Part shown: positions 33,094 through 43,561 of the stretch, piece by piece
Numbering within the stretch: position 1 is the first letter of the stretch
Layout: each line of letters starts with the position of its first letter
Assembly: GCF_006539545.1 (NCBI RefSeq)
Contig: NZ_BJNF01000016.1
Location: 87,660-151,659 of the forward strand
Reading direction: 5' to 3'
Length of the DNA: 64,000 nt
Source of the DNA: Nitrobacter winogradskyi
GTDB lineage: Bacteria; Pseudomonadota; Alphaproteobacteria; Rhizobiales; Xanthobacteraceae
The notes under the pieces: model-generated
Database searches by the model: none
What the model saw: the letters and a program-made list of their open reading frames with translations, nothing else
What the model was told of the DNA's origin: nothing
Made by a program: the position numbers and the translations under genes

Positions 33094-34902
33094 TCAGGCC
33101 TGCTCGATCTCTTCGCGAAGCATTTCCAGCTCTAGCCAGCGATCCTCAGCCTGTTGCAGCTCCGCCTGGGCCCTGGCAAGCGCGGCGGAAGCCTGATCGA
33201 AGGCCGCGCGGTCTCTCGCATAGAGGTCGGGATCGTCAAGGCGCCGCTGTTGCTTGGCCATCTCGGCCTGAAGCTTATCGATCGATTTCGGGAGCGTCTC
33301 CAGCGCGTGTTTCTCGTTGAAACTGAGCCGCCGCTTGCCGGGGACCGGTGCGGGCTTCGCGGAATGGCCTGCCTCGGACACAGGTGCGGATTTCGCTGCC
33401 TCGCGCTTGAGGTCGTCGCCGCGCTGCGCCAGCATGTCGCTGTAGCCGCCGGCGTATTCGATCCAGCGGCCGTTGCCTTCGGGGACGATCACCGAGGTCA
33501 CGACGCGATCCAGAAAGTCACGATCGTGGCTGATCAGGATCACGGTGCCCTCGTAGTCTCCGAGCATGTCCTCCAGCACGTCGAGCGTTTCGAGATCGAG
33601 GTCGTTGGTCGGCTCGTCCAGCACCAGCAGGTTGGACGGCTTTGCCAGAGCGCGCGCCAGCATCAGCCGGCCGCGTTCGCCGCCGGACAACACCTCGAGC
33701 GGCGTGCGCATCTGCTCTTGCGCGAACAGAAAATCCTTCATGTAGCTGACGACGTGCTTCGGCTTGCCGCCGACCATGACGTGATCGCCGCGTCCTCCGG
33801 TCAACGCCTCCGTCAGCGTCGATTTCGGATCGAGGCTTTCGCGGTGCTGGTCGAGCGTCGCCATCTCGATGTTGGCCCCGAGCCGGATGGTGCCGCTGCC
33901 GGGGGTGTCGGCTCCCGTGAGCATGTTGATCAGCGTGGTTTTGCCTGCGCCGTTGGGGCCGACGATGCCGATGCGGTCGCCGCGCTGGATACGGATCGAG
34001 AAGCCGTCGACGATGGTCCGCTCGCCGTAGCGCTTGCTGATGCCTTTGGCCTCGATGACGAGCTTGCCGGATTTATCGGCCTCCGCAGCGGCGAGGGTCG
34101 CGCTGCCCGCCGTGCCGCGATAGTCGCGGCGCTGCTGGCGCAGTTCATGAAGACCGGCGAGTCGCTTGACGTTGCGCTTGCGCCGGCCGGAGACGCCGTA
34201 ACGCAGCCAGTGTTCCTCGGCGACGATCTTGCGGTCGAGCTTGTGCTGATCGCGCTCCTCTTCCGCCAGCACCTCGTCGCGCCATTCCTCGAACTTCGCG
34301 AAACCCCGGTCGATCTGCCGGATCTTCCCGCGATCGAGCCACGCGGTGCTGCGTGAGAGATTGGACAGGAAGCGCCGGTCATGGCTGATGAGCACCAGCG
34401 CGCCGCGCCGCGCGCCGAGTTCACCTTCCAGCCATTCGATGGTGGTGAGATCGAGATGGTTGGTCGGTTCGTCCAGCAGCAGGATGTCGGGCGAGGGGGC
34501 CAGCACCCGCGCCAGCGCCGCGCGCCGGCTCTCGCCGCCGGAAAGGTGCGCGGGATCTTCCTCGCCGGTGAGGCCGAGCTGTTCGACCAGATAGCGGGCC
34601 TGATAGGGATCGTCGCCGGGGCCCAGCCCCGCCTCCACATAGGCCAGCGTGGTTTCGAATCCGGCGAAGTCCGGCTCCTGCGGCAGATAGCGCACCGTGG
34701 CGCCGGGCTGCACGAAGCGGCTGCCGCTGTCGGGCGCCACGAGGCCGGCTGCGATCTTCAGGAGCGTGGACTTGCCGGAGCCGTTGCGGCCGATTAGGCA
34801 GAGCCGCTGGGATTCAGATACCGTGAGTTCAACGCCGGATAAAAGCGGCGTGCCGCCGAACGTCAGCGCGATATCCTTCAACTGGACGAGCGGCGGCGCC
34901 AT
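33094..34902 (-). CDS. ABC-F family ATPase (Uup-like)
   Basis: This 602-residue protein has two ABC ATPase domains in one chain and no membrane domain, as in ABC-F ribosome-associated factors. Domain 1 has Walker A GRNGSGKST near residue 35 and signature LSGGESRRAALARVLAP. Domain 2 has Walker A GPNGAGKTT and signature LSGGERGRLMLARAL. Each has Walker B with LLLDEPTNHLD or LVLDEPTNDLD. A C-terminal coiled coil (last 80 residues) matches Uup. It probably acts on ribosomes or DNA structures in the cytoplasm. It begins 5 bases after the YaiI-type gene ends and is cotranscribed with it. Confidence 0.94.
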   Translation of the reverse strand: MAPPLVQLKDIALTFGGTPLLSGVELTVSESQRLCLIGRNGSGKSTLLKIAAGLVAPDSGSRFVQPGATVRYLPQEPDFAGFETTLAYVEAGLGPGDDPYQARYLVEQLGLTGEEDPAHLSGGESRRAALARVLAPSPDILLLDEPTNHLDLTTIEWLEGELGARRGALVLISHDRRFLSNLSRSTAWLDRGKIRQIDRGFAKFEEWRDEVLAEEERDQHKLDRKIVAEEHWLRYGVSGRRKRNVKRLAGLHELRQQRRDYRGTAGSATLAAAEADKSGKLVIEAKGISKRYGERTIVDGFSIRIQRGDRIGIVGPNGAGKTTLINMLTGADTPGSGTIRLGANIEMATLDQHRESLDPKSTLTEALTGGRGDHVMVGGKPKHVVSYMKDFLFAQEQMRTPLEVLSGGERGRLMLARALAKPSNLLVLDEPTNDLDLETLDVLEDMLGDYEGTVILISHDRDFLDRVVTSVIVPEGNGRWIEYAGGYSDMLAQRGDDLKREAAKSAPVSEAGHSAKPAPVPGKRRLSFNEKHALETLPKSIDKLQAEMAKQQRRLDDPDLYARDRAAFDQASAALARAQAELQQAEDRWLELEMLREEIEQA

Positions 34903-34907
34903 CGTTT

Positions 34908-35381
34908 TCAGCCCTGCTGTGCCGCGCAGGCGCGCTGGATGCGGCGAATGGCCTGGTCCAGCGCCGACAGGAAGGCGGAACGGTCGCGCGGCTGGAATGA
35001 GCGCGGTCCGCCCGTCACTTCGCCGCTCGCGCGCAGGTCGGTCATCAGGTTGCGGACGGCCAGTGTCATTCCGATCGACTGCTCCGTGAACGGCTTTCCG
35101 TTCGGCGCGATCACGCCGGCGCCCGCTTTGACGCATCGGCTCGCCAGCGGAATGTCCGCCGTGATGACGATATCGGTGTTGCCGGCGCGTTCCGCGATCC
35201 AGTCGTCGGCCGCATCCATGCCGGGTCCGGCCGCGATGCGCTCGATCAGGGGATGGTCGGGGACGCGGATATATCCTCCCGCCACCACGCTGACGGACAC
35301 GCCGTGACGCTCCGCGACGCGATAGATTTCGTCCTTCACCGGGCAGGCATCGGCGTCAACGTAGAGGCGAATGGCGGTCAA
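34908..35381 (-). CDS. YaiI/YqxD (UPF0178, DUF188) family protein
   Basis: This 157-residue protein starts with the family signature [21 protein letters not shown] and contains [22 protein letters not shown], the two acidic motifs of this PIN-like fold. Function is uncertain; the PIN-like acidic centre suggests nuclease-type activity, but this is inference from the fold. It is the first gene of a two-gene transcript with the ABC-F ATPase. Confidence 0.93.
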   Translation of the reverse strand: MTAIRLYVDADACPVKDEIYRVAERHGVSVSVVAGGYIRVPDHPLIERIAAGPGMDAADDWIAERAGNTDIVITADIPLASRCVKAGAGVIAPNGKPFTEQSIGMTLAVRNLMTDLRASGEVTGGPRSFQPRDRSAFLSALDQAIRRIQRACAAQQG

Positions 35382-35762
35382 TGGCGGATCGTCGGCTGCA
35401 CAGACATCATGGCAGCGCGTGTTACTCCATGTGAGGAAGGATTGCGAGCACGGTGCTGACGTCTCAAGTCGCAGAGGTGCATGTAGCCATCAAACGTATA
35501 TCTATGGTTGTATGAACTGGATTTATTCCAGATAGCTTGACCACTTGCGAAAGCGACCTTGCAGCGCAATAGAGCGTGAAGCTATGGAATTGCGTGGGGT
35601 TTTTGATCTTTTCTCAGTTTGCCGATGGCCCAGACGGCCGGGTTGATCCGAAAGACGATGACCCACGGAACCATGGGCGGTTGCGCTGGCGATCTGCGCT
35701 GCTAAACTTCCGGGAAAAACATTGTCGCGTAGGCTGCCGAGCGGCTGCGGAAAGACGGATCC
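35382..35762. other. Intergenic region, no gene seen
   Basis: These 381 bases separate the divergent YaiI and Ppx/GppA genes. No coding frame or repeat of note is visible. The central part (about 35,480-35,560) is AT-rich and probably contains the promoters of both genes. Confidence 0.5.
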
Positions 35763-36830
35763 ATGGATGATGATGTCCAGCGTTGCGTTGATGCCGGGAC
35801 CGGATCACGCGACAGCTTTCGGGGGGTGGAGGCCGCGATGACCGCGGCAAGCGCTATCCGTCCTTCGCCGAGCGGCGATGCCAGCGTTTATGCCGCGCTT
35901 GATCTCGGCACCAACAACTGCAGGTTGCTGATCGCCTCGCCGGCAAGCGACAGCTTTCGAGTGATCGATTCGTTTTCGCGAATTGTCCGGCTGGGCGAAG
36001 GCATCTCATCGACAGGGTGTATCAGCGAGGCGGCGATCGAGCGGACGATCGCGGCGCTTGCGATCTGCCGTGACAAGATCCGCGCGAGGAAAGCGGGCCG
36101 CCTGAGGCTGATCGCGACCGAGGCATGCAGGGCGGCGTCGAACGCCGAGAACTTTCGCAGCCGTGTCGTCGCCGCCACGGGCATCCAGCTTGAGGTGGTG
36201 GATCGGGAAACGGAAGCTGCGCTCGCGGTGATCGGTTGCTCCCCGCTGGTTCATCCCAAAGCGAGCGGCGCGATCCTGTTCGACATCGGTGGTGGTTCGA
36301 CAGAGCTCGTGCGGATAGAACGCCGTCGCGAAGGCGACCTGCGCACCATCGCATGGATCTCGATTCCGGTCGGTGTCGTCACGCTGGCCGAGTGTTTTGG
36401 CGGCCACGACATCACGCCGCAATCTTACGCCTCCATGGTGAAAGAGGTTGCCGGGCATATTGCTACGTTCGCGGACGCCTATGGCCGCGACCTTTACGGA
36501 ATGCACCTTCTGGGCACCTCGGGCACGGTGACGACGCTTGGCGGTCTCCATCTTGGCCTTGCGCGCTATGATCGCCGCAAGGTTGACGGCATCTGGATGA
36601 ACGACATCGAGGTGACCCAGGCCATCGCGCGACTCTGCGGCATGGATTATCAAAAGCGGGTCGCCAACGGCTGTATCGGGATTGAACGTGCCGATCTGGT
36701 TCTGGCGGGCTGTGCCATCCTGGATGCCATTCGACGGGCCTTTCCCTTGCCTCGTCTGCGGGTCGCGGATCGTGGTCTGCGCGAGGGCATGCTGGTTGAA
36801 ATGATGCGCGAGGATGGCGCATTCAACTGA
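35763..36830 (+). CDS. Ppx/GppA family phosphatase
   Basis: This 355-residue ASKHA-fold enzyme has the phosphate-1 motif YAALDLGTNNCRLLIA and the second motif GAILFDIGGGSTELV. A third segment, HLLGTSGTVTTLGGLHLGL, is also present. Family members hydrolyse polyphosphate or pppGpp; this short version (two domains only) is the common alphaproteobacterial type and its preferred substrate is not readable. Two starts are possible: 35763, with GGAAAG upstream, or 35838, with GGAGG upstream; the longer is reported. It lies 163 bases upstream of rlmE, a linkage conserved in many Rhizobiales. Confidence 0.9.
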   Translation: MDDDVQRCVDAGTGSRDSFRGVEAAMTAASAIRPSPSGDASVYAALDLGTNNCRLLIASPASDSFRVIDSFSRIVRLGEGISSTGCISEAAIERTIAALAICRDKIRARKAGRLRLIATEACRAASNAENFRSRVVAATGIQLEVVDRETEAALAVIGCSPLVHPKASGAILFDIGGGSTELVRIERRREGDLRTIAWISIPVGVVTLAECFGGHDITPQSYASMVKEVAGHIATFADAYGRDLYGMHLLGTSGTVTTLGGLHLGLARYDRRKVDGIWMNDIEVTQAIARLCGMDYQKRVANGCIGIERADLVLAGCAILDAIRRAFPLPRLRVADRGLREGMLVEMMREDGAFN

Positions 36831-36856
36831 GTTGATGCACAAGAACGATCTTTCGC

Positions 36857-36910
36857 CATTGCCGGGCAAAGCGCGCAGCGCGTCTTCGCGCAGGCGACCC
36901 GGCAATCCAT
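36857..36910. repeat. Intergenic palindromic repeat, GCCGGG type
   Basis: TTGCCGGG (36859-36866) pairs with CCCGGCAA (36898-36905) around an imperfect GC-rich hairpin containing GCGCGCAGCGCGTCTTCGCG. This type of palindrome, with a flanking TCCATC, is common between genes in Bradyrhizobiaceae. It lies between the Ppx gene and rlmE. Confidence 0.7.
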
Positions 36911-36993
36911 CCGCGTGAACGAGACCATGATGTCGGCAGCGCGGCTTGTTTTCTGATGGATGTCCGGATCAGGTCCGGGCACGACGGTTCGAT

Positions 36994-37686
36994 ATGGCGA
37001 AAGATACCACCGGCCGGCTGCATGTGACCGTCAAAACCGGCGGCAAGCGAAAGCTGTCGTCCAAGCTTTGGCTCGAGCGGCAGCTCAACGATCCCTACGT
37101 GGCGCAGGCGAAACGCGACGGCTGGCGCTCCCGCGCGTCCTTCAAGCTGATTGAAATGGACGACAAGCATCGCTTCCTGAAGCCCGGCATGACGGTCGTC
37201 GATCTCGGCGCGGCGCCCGGCGGCTGGAGTCAGGTCGCCGCGAAACGCGTGGGGGCCGCTGAAGGCAAGGGCAAGGTGATTGCCATTGATCTCCTGGAGA
37301 TGCCGGAGATCGTCGGCGTCACCTTTGCCCGGCTCGATTTTCTCGACGACAGCGCTCCCGACAGGCTGCTCGCGATGATGGATGGGGCCGCGGATGTCGT
37401 GCTTTCCGATATGGCGGCCAACACGACCGGCCATCGTAAGACCGACCAGCTGCGGATCGTGGGGCTGGTCGAGAGCGCGGCGGCGTTCGCGGCCGACGTG
37501 CTGCGGCCCGGCGGAACGTTTATCGCAAAAGTCTTCCAGAGCGGGGCGGATGCCGGTCTGCTCGTGCAACTCAAGCGCGACTTCCAGACGGTCCGGCATG
37601 TGAAGCCCGCCGCGAGCCGACAGGACTCCTCAGAACGCTATGTCATGGCGACGGGCTTTCGCGGCGGTACGAGGGATAAGTCTTGA
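36994..37686 (+). CDS. rlmE: 23S rRNA (uridine-2'-O-) methyltransferase
   Basis: This 230-residue RrmJ/FtsJ-fold enzyme methylates the 2'-O of U2552 in 23S rRNA (E. coli numbering) using SAM, late in 50S assembly. SAM motif I is TVVDLGAAPGGWSQVA. The catalytic K-D-K-E set is present: K in SRASFKLIEMD, D in DVVLSDMAANTTGH, K in GTFIAKVFQ and E in SSERYVMATG. The N-terminal basic extension is normal for alphaproteobacteria. It is convergent with a methyltransferase gene, with 5 bases between. Confidence 0.95.
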   Translation: MAKDTTGRLHVTVKTGGKRKLSSKLWLERQLNDPYVAQAKRDGWRSRASFKLIEMDDKHRFLKPGMTVVDLGAAPGGWSQVAAKRVGAAEGKGKVIAIDLLEMPEIVGVTFARLDFLDDSAPDRLLAMMDGAADVVLSDMAANTTGHRKTDQLRIVGLVESAAAFAADVLRPGGTFIAKVFQSGADAGLLVQLKRDFQTVRHVKPAASRQDSSERYVMATGFRGGTRDKS

Positions 37687-37691
37687 TCGGT

Positions 37692-38363
37692 TCAGTCCGC
37701 GTAAGATAGCCAGCCCTTGAAGCTGAAACCGGCATAGAACAAGCTGATGTTGGAGAAACCGGCCTCCTGCAACATCGTTTCCTCTTCCTCCGGCGCGAGT
37801 ATTGATAACCTGTCGGCTATGGCCTGTCGGGACTTTTCCATCTGATCGGGGCTTGTGTCATGTCGCGCACCGAATGCGACATGACGAGCGATCCAGAGCG
37901 ACCGCTCGGGTTCTGTCTGCGGGAAGCTGATATGGGCAACCACAAAGGGCGCGCCTGGTTTGAGACGACGGCGGATCTGCTTCAACGTTCCCGGCCGGTC
38001 GTCACGGGGAATGAAGTGAAAGGTCAGCAAGGATGTGGCGGCATCGAACGGACCCTGTGGCGCATCGTCGATATAGCCCTCGTGCAAACGCACGCGCTTT
38101 GCATGTCGTTCGATTGTCCGCTCAGCGAGCCGCAGCATGGGAGCGGACGGGTCCACCGCGTCGAATGACCAGCCGGGGTGCGATTCCGCGAAAGTCTTGA
38201 GTTCCAGCCCTCCGCCGGCGCCCAGGACCAGCACGCGAGCGTTTTCGGGGACTTGTTCCGCGAGCAGCATCGTCGTCATCCGATGCAGATCGGCGAATCC
38301 CGGCACCTGACGAGGTGGGCCTTCAGCGTAGGTATTCACCGCCGCTCCCGAGAATGGGTCCAT
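37692..38363 (-). CDS. Class I SAM-dependent methyltransferase (CmoA-like)
   Basis: This 223-residue protein has motif I RVLVLGAGGGLELKTFA and a second acidic strand SFDAVDPSAPMLRLAE. The motif-IV region DAATSLLTFHFIPRDDRPGT resembles the CmoA/YcgJ group. True CmoA makes carboxy-SAM for tRNA wobble modification; the sequence alone does not prove that here. It lies 35 bases downstream of the MFS transporter gene on the same strand. Confidence 0.85.
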   Translation of the reverse strand: MDPFSGAAVNTYAEGPPRQVPGFADLHRMTTMLLAEQVPENARVLVLGAGGGLELKTFAESHPGWSFDAVDPSAPMLRLAERTIERHAKRVRLHEGYIDDAPQGPFDAATSLLTFHFIPRDDRPGTLKQIRRRLKPGAPFVVAHISFPQTEPERSLWIARHVAFGARHDTSPDQMEKSRQAIADRLSILAPEEEETMLQEAGFSNISLFYAGFSFKGWLSYAD

Positions 38364-38398
38364 GTCGAATTTCTCCTGCGATCTTGAGGAAAAAAAGC

Positions 38399-39871
38399 TT
38401 AGCTTATCCGCTGATCCCGCGCCGTAACGGTCTCGCGGGACGCTTCCTCCTCAGCCTCGGATTCCCGGGTAGGATCGGAAATGATGACCATGCGCCGGCC
38501 GGAAACCTGATGACCGGCATCGGCCGGCAGCCGCATGAAATAGAAGGTGGACATCGCCGACAGCACGGACACGACCAGAAATCCGGGGCCGAAATCGCCT
38601 GCTGTCAATTCCGTGCCGTGGCGGAACAGCATCGTTGTCTCCACCGAGAATGCGCCGAGCGCGACCCCAGCTGAAATCGCCAGTTGCTGATTGACGCTGG
38701 CCAGCGTGGTCGCACGGCTCATCCGCTCGGGCTCGACGTCGGCATAGGTCAGGGCGTTGATCGCGGTGAACTGCAGCGAGCGAAAGAAGCCGCCGACAAC
38801 GAGAATGATCATGATCAGCAGCAGCGGCGTCGTAACCGTGAACAGCGCGCAGGCCGCGAGGAAGACCGAACTCACCACCGCGTTGACAGTCATGATGTTG
38901 CGGAAGCCGAAAGCGCGGATGATGCGGGCTGCCAGCGTTTTCATGCCGATGGCGCCGACGGCTGACGAGAATGTCACGAGTCCGGAGCCGAACGGCGACA
39001 GGCCGAAGCCAACCTGCATCAGAAGCGGCAGCAGGAACGGCATCGCGCCGACGCCGACACGAAACAGAAATCCGCCATAGATACTGGCCCGGAACGTCGG
39101 CAGGCGCAGCAACGTGAAATCCAGCGCCGGCTGTTCGATGCGGCGGGCATGAATCATATAGGCCGCCATCGAGGTCGACCCGACCCCGATCAGCGCGGTC
39201 ACCACCGTCCACGGCAACAGGTTGAGACCGGCGACCGAGAGGCCGAACGCAATGCCGCCCACCCCGAGGCCGGCCAACATCATGCCGTAAAGGTCGAAGC
39301 GTTCGGGATTGTCGCTGCCGATCGGGTCGATGTAGCGCTGCGCCATGAAGATGCCGATCAGGCCGACCGGAATGTTGATCAGGAAAATCCAGTGCCATGA
39401 GAAATAGGTGGTGATGAAGCCGCCGAGCGGCGGGCCGACCACCGGCCCGATCAAGGCGGGTATCGTCACCCACGCCATGGCGCTGACCAGCGCGCTCTTG
39501 TCGATCGAACGCAGCAGCACCAGCCGGCCGACCGGAGTCATCATCGCGCCGCCCAGCCCTTGCAGGGTTCGGGCGATCACGAAATCCGTCACCGATGATG
39601 ACAGCGCGCAGCCGATCGAGCCGATCATGAACACCACGATGGCCGCGCTGAAGACGGAGCGCGCCCCGAAACGGTCCGCGGTCCAGCCGCTTGCCGGTAT
39701 GAATACCGCCAGCGACAAGAGGTAGGACGTGATCGCGAGCTTCAGCGTCAGCGGGCTGGCGCCGATGTCGGCGGCGATCGCCGGCAGCGATGTCGCGATC
39801 ACCGTGGAGTCCATGTTCTCCATGAACAGGGCGGCGGCGACGATGAGCGGGACCAGGCGTTCCTTGTTCAT
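38399..39871 (-). CDS. MFS multidrug exporter, DHA2 (EmrB/QacA) type
   Basis: This 490-residue protein has about 14 transmembrane segments, as in the DHA2 subfamily. Family motifs are ENMDSTVIATSLPAIAADIG in TM1, GWTADRFGARSVF in loop 2-3, and GPPLGGFITTYFSWHWIFLI in TM5. It would expel drugs or other hydrophobic compounds by proton antiport across the inner membrane. No adjacent EmrA-type adaptor or TetR regulator is seen, which is unusual for EmrB-like pumps. The downstream methyltransferase may share its transcript. Confidence 0.92.
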   Translation of the reverse strand: MNKERLVPLIVAAALFMENMDSTVIATSLPAIAADIGASPLTLKLAITSYLLSLAVFIPASGWTADRFGARSVFSAAIVVFMIGSIGCALSSSVTDFVIARTLQGLGGAMMTPVGRLVLLRSIDKSALVSAMAWVTIPALIGPVVGPPLGGFITTYFSWHWIFLINIPVGLIGIFMAQRYIDPIGSDNPERFDLYGMMLAGLGVGGIAFGLSVAGLNLLPWTVVTALIGVGSTSMAAYMIHARRIEQPALDFTLLRLPTFRASIYGGFLFRVGVGAMPFLLPLLMQVGFGLSPFGSGLVTFSSAVGAIGMKTLAARIIRAFGFRNIMTVNAVVSSVFLAACALFTVTTPLLLIMIILVVGGFFRSLQFTAINALTYADVEPERMSRATTLASVNQQLAISAGVALGAFSVETTMLFRHGTELTAGDFGPGFLVVSVLSAMSTFYFMRLPADAGHQVSGRRMVIISDPTRESEAEEEASRETVTARDQRIS

Positions 39872-39988
39872 GCGGGCTCGCGGGGCAAGCGGATGGGAGG
39901 CGGCGCTGTAGCACCTATTTGAGCCGGTGCGCTATTGCGCGGCGCGTGAGCCTTCCTAAATCCTTGGTGAACTCTGGGAGATCTTGCG

Positions 39989-40237
39989 ATGATCTACGTG
40001 CTCGCCGTCCTGCTGCCGCCGCTCGGATTGCTGTTCAACGGCCAGCCGTTCTCGGCCATCCTGAACGTGGTCGTGATCGTGGTTTGCGTGATTTTCGGGC
40101 TGATCTTCCCGATCCTGTTCCTGGTGCCTTCGGCGCATGCGGTGATCGCCGTCTATATGAAGCGGGAGGATCGCCGGCATCGGGAGGTGGTCGATGCGAT
40201 CCGGGAGCACGGACCGCCGCCGAACTATCCCCGCTGA
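39989..40237 (+). CDS. YqaE/Pmp3 (UPF0057) family small membrane protein
   Basis: This 82-residue protein has two transmembrane segments: VLAVLLPPLGLLF, then a second spanning about residues 24-48. The family signature LAVLLPPLGLLFNGQPFSAI is followed by a hydrophilic tail. Pmp3-type proteins help maintain membrane potential under salt stress in yeast and plants; bacterial roles are less clear. A GGGAGAT ribosome-binding site precedes the ATG. It is a stand-alone gene. Confidence 0.8.
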   Translation: MIYVLAVLLPPLGLLFNGQPFSAILNVVVIVVCVIFGLIFPILFLVPSAHAVIAVYMKREDRRHREVVDAIREHGPPPNYPR

Positions 40238-41914
<1,677 letters not shown>

Positions 41915-42040
41915 CCACGGTCGTCTCAATTGCACCGCACTGCGGCGCGAGAAATGGGTTAGGGTCAAGCCACCGGCGTTTTATGCCGGACAGCGCTTTC
42001 ATTGCTCCGTTCGCCGGAAATGGCATGCGGGCGATCACTA

Positions 42041-42085
42041 TAGCGTTTTCGAGCGAACCGGATTCCACGTCGCTCGAAAACGCTA
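42041..42085. repeat. Perfect 16-base inverted repeat, family B related
   Basis: TAGCGTTTTCGAGCGA (42041-42056) is followed after 13 bases (ACCGGATTCCACG, then T) by its exact inverse TCGCTCGAAAACGCTA (42070-42085). It is built from the terminal block of the family B repeat arranged as a palindrome. It lies between guaB and the RsmB-type gene and could be a transcript-end hairpin. Confidence 0.85.
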
Positions 42086-42127
42086 CAGTTCTGAGCGATT
42101 AACATTGCCTCCAATCGAAAGCATGTC

Positions 42128-43426
42128 ATGACACCCGCCGCGCGGCTCTCCGCCACTATCGAAGTGATCGAGGCCATCGACAGCCAGCGGATACCGGCAG
42201 CGAAGGCGCTCAAGGAGTGGGGCACGGCGCACCGCTTCGCCGGCTCCGGCGACCGCGCCGCGATCTCGGGACTGGTTTACGACGTACTGCGCCGTCAGGC
42301 GTCCAGCGCCTGGATCATGGACGACGATACCCCCCGTTCGCGCCTGCTCGGTATGCTGAAACTGGAGCGCGGCATGAATAGTGACGCGATCGCGTCACTG
42401 TGCGACGGCGGCCGTTTCGCGCCCGAACCGCTGACCGATGGGGAGCGGCAGGCGTTGGCCTCGCGCTCGCTACTGGATGCGCCCCCTCATATCGCCGGCG
42501 ATTATCCGCAATGGCTCGACGTCTATCTGGATGAGGCGTTCGGCGATGATCGTGCCGCCGAGGCGGCCGCGATGGCGTGCCGCGCGCCACTGGATCTTCG
42601 GGTCAACACGTTGAAAGCGAAACGCGACAAGGTTCTGGGATCGCTGCAACATCTCGGCGTGACGGCGACGCCGTGGTCGCCGCTGGGCTTGAGGATCATG
42701 CTGGGCGCGGATGCACGCAATCCCGGCATTCAGGCTGAGGAAGAGTTTATCAAGGGCGCCGTCGAGGTGCAGGACGAGGGCTCGCAAATCGCGGCGCTGC
42801 TGTCGGGAGCGAGGCCGGGCGAGCAGGTAATCGATCTTTGCGCCGGCGCTGGCGGCAAGACGCTGACGCTGGCCGCCATGATGCAGGGCAGGGGCCGGCT
42901 GATCGCGACCGATCGCGATAAGCGGCAGCTTGCGCCGATCCACGAAAGGCTGTCCCGCGCCGGCGTGCATAACGCCGAGGTCCGAACCCCGAAGGGCGAG
43001 GACGATCCGTTGTCCGATATCCGGGCGTCGGCCGATCTCGTGCTGATCGACGCGCCCTGCACCGGGACCGGCACCTGGCGGCGTAACCCGGACGCGAAAT
43101 GGCGGATGCGGCCCGGCGCGCTCGATATCCGTTTGAAGGATCAGGCCGAGGTGCTTGATCGCGCGTGCGCGCTCGTGAAACCGGGTGGACGCGTCGTCTA
43201 CATCACCTGCTCGGTACTGCCGCAGGAAAACAGCGGGCAAATCCGTAAGTTTATCGGACGGCATCCGGATTTTTCAGTAATCCCGCCGTCGCAGACCGCT
43301 TCCGTACTGTGGGCCAGGACGGACGACTTTCTTGCGGCGGTTTATGTGTCGGACGAGGGATTGCTGATGACCCCGCGCCGGACCGGAACGGATGGGTTTT
43401 TCGTCTCGATTCTGACGAAGCGCTGA
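42128..43426 (+). CDS. RsmB/NOP-family 16S rRNA m5C methyltransferase
   Basis: This 432-residue enzyme has an N-terminal helical region followed by a SAM-binding methyltransferase domain with motif I VIDLCAGAGGKTLTLAAMM. The two catalytic cysteines of RNA m5C methyltransferases are present, in LIDAPCTGTGTWRRNPD (motif IV) and VYITCSVLPQENS (motif VI). RsmB itself makes m5C967 in 16S rRNA; a NOP-family relative with another target cannot be excluded. It is same-strand between guaB and guaA. Confidence 0.9.
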   Translation: MTPAARLSATIEVIEAIDSQRIPAAKALKEWGTAHRFAGSGDRAAISGLVYDVLRRQASSAWIMDDDTPRSRLLGMLKLERGMNSDAIASLCDGGRFAPEPLTDGERQALASRSLLDAPPHIAGDYPQWLDVYLDEAFGDDRAAEAAAMACRAPLDLRVNTLKAKRDKVLGSLQHLGVTATPWSPLGLRIMLGADARNPGIQAEEEFIKGAVEVQDEGSQIAALLSGARPGEQVIDLCAGAGGKTLTLAAMMQGRGRLIATDRDKRQLAPIHERLSRAGVHNAEVRTPKGEDDPLSDIRASADLVLIDAPCTGTGTWRRNPDAKWRMRPGALDIRLKDQAEVLDRACALVKPGGRVVYITCSVLPQENSGQIRKFIGRHPDFSVIPPSQTASVLWARTDDFLAAVYVSDEGLLMTPRRTGTDGFFVSILTKR

Positions 43427-43483
43427 CTGAAAGCTTTCGTCATGCTCGGCGCCCGCGTCTTGCCTTCGGCCTCGTATCAACGA

Positions 43484-43515
43484 CGTGGATGGCCGGGATA
43501 AACCCCGCCATGACG
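43484..43515. repeat. Degenerate palindromic repeat before guaA
   Basis: ATGGCCGGG is mirrored imperfectly by CCCCGCCAT around ATAAA. It is similar to GCCGGG-type intergenic palindromes of the family and sits in the 135-base gap before guaA. Confidence 0.55.
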
Positions 43516-43561
43516 CGTTTTGGCGGTTGCGACGCTGTGGCCGGTCGCGTATCTGCTGGCC

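Noticed and set aside
35763..35837. Extra 25 N-terminal residues of the Ppx/GppA protein as possible separate leader peptide
   Set aside because: The frame is continuous with the phosphatase and the choice is simply between two start codons.
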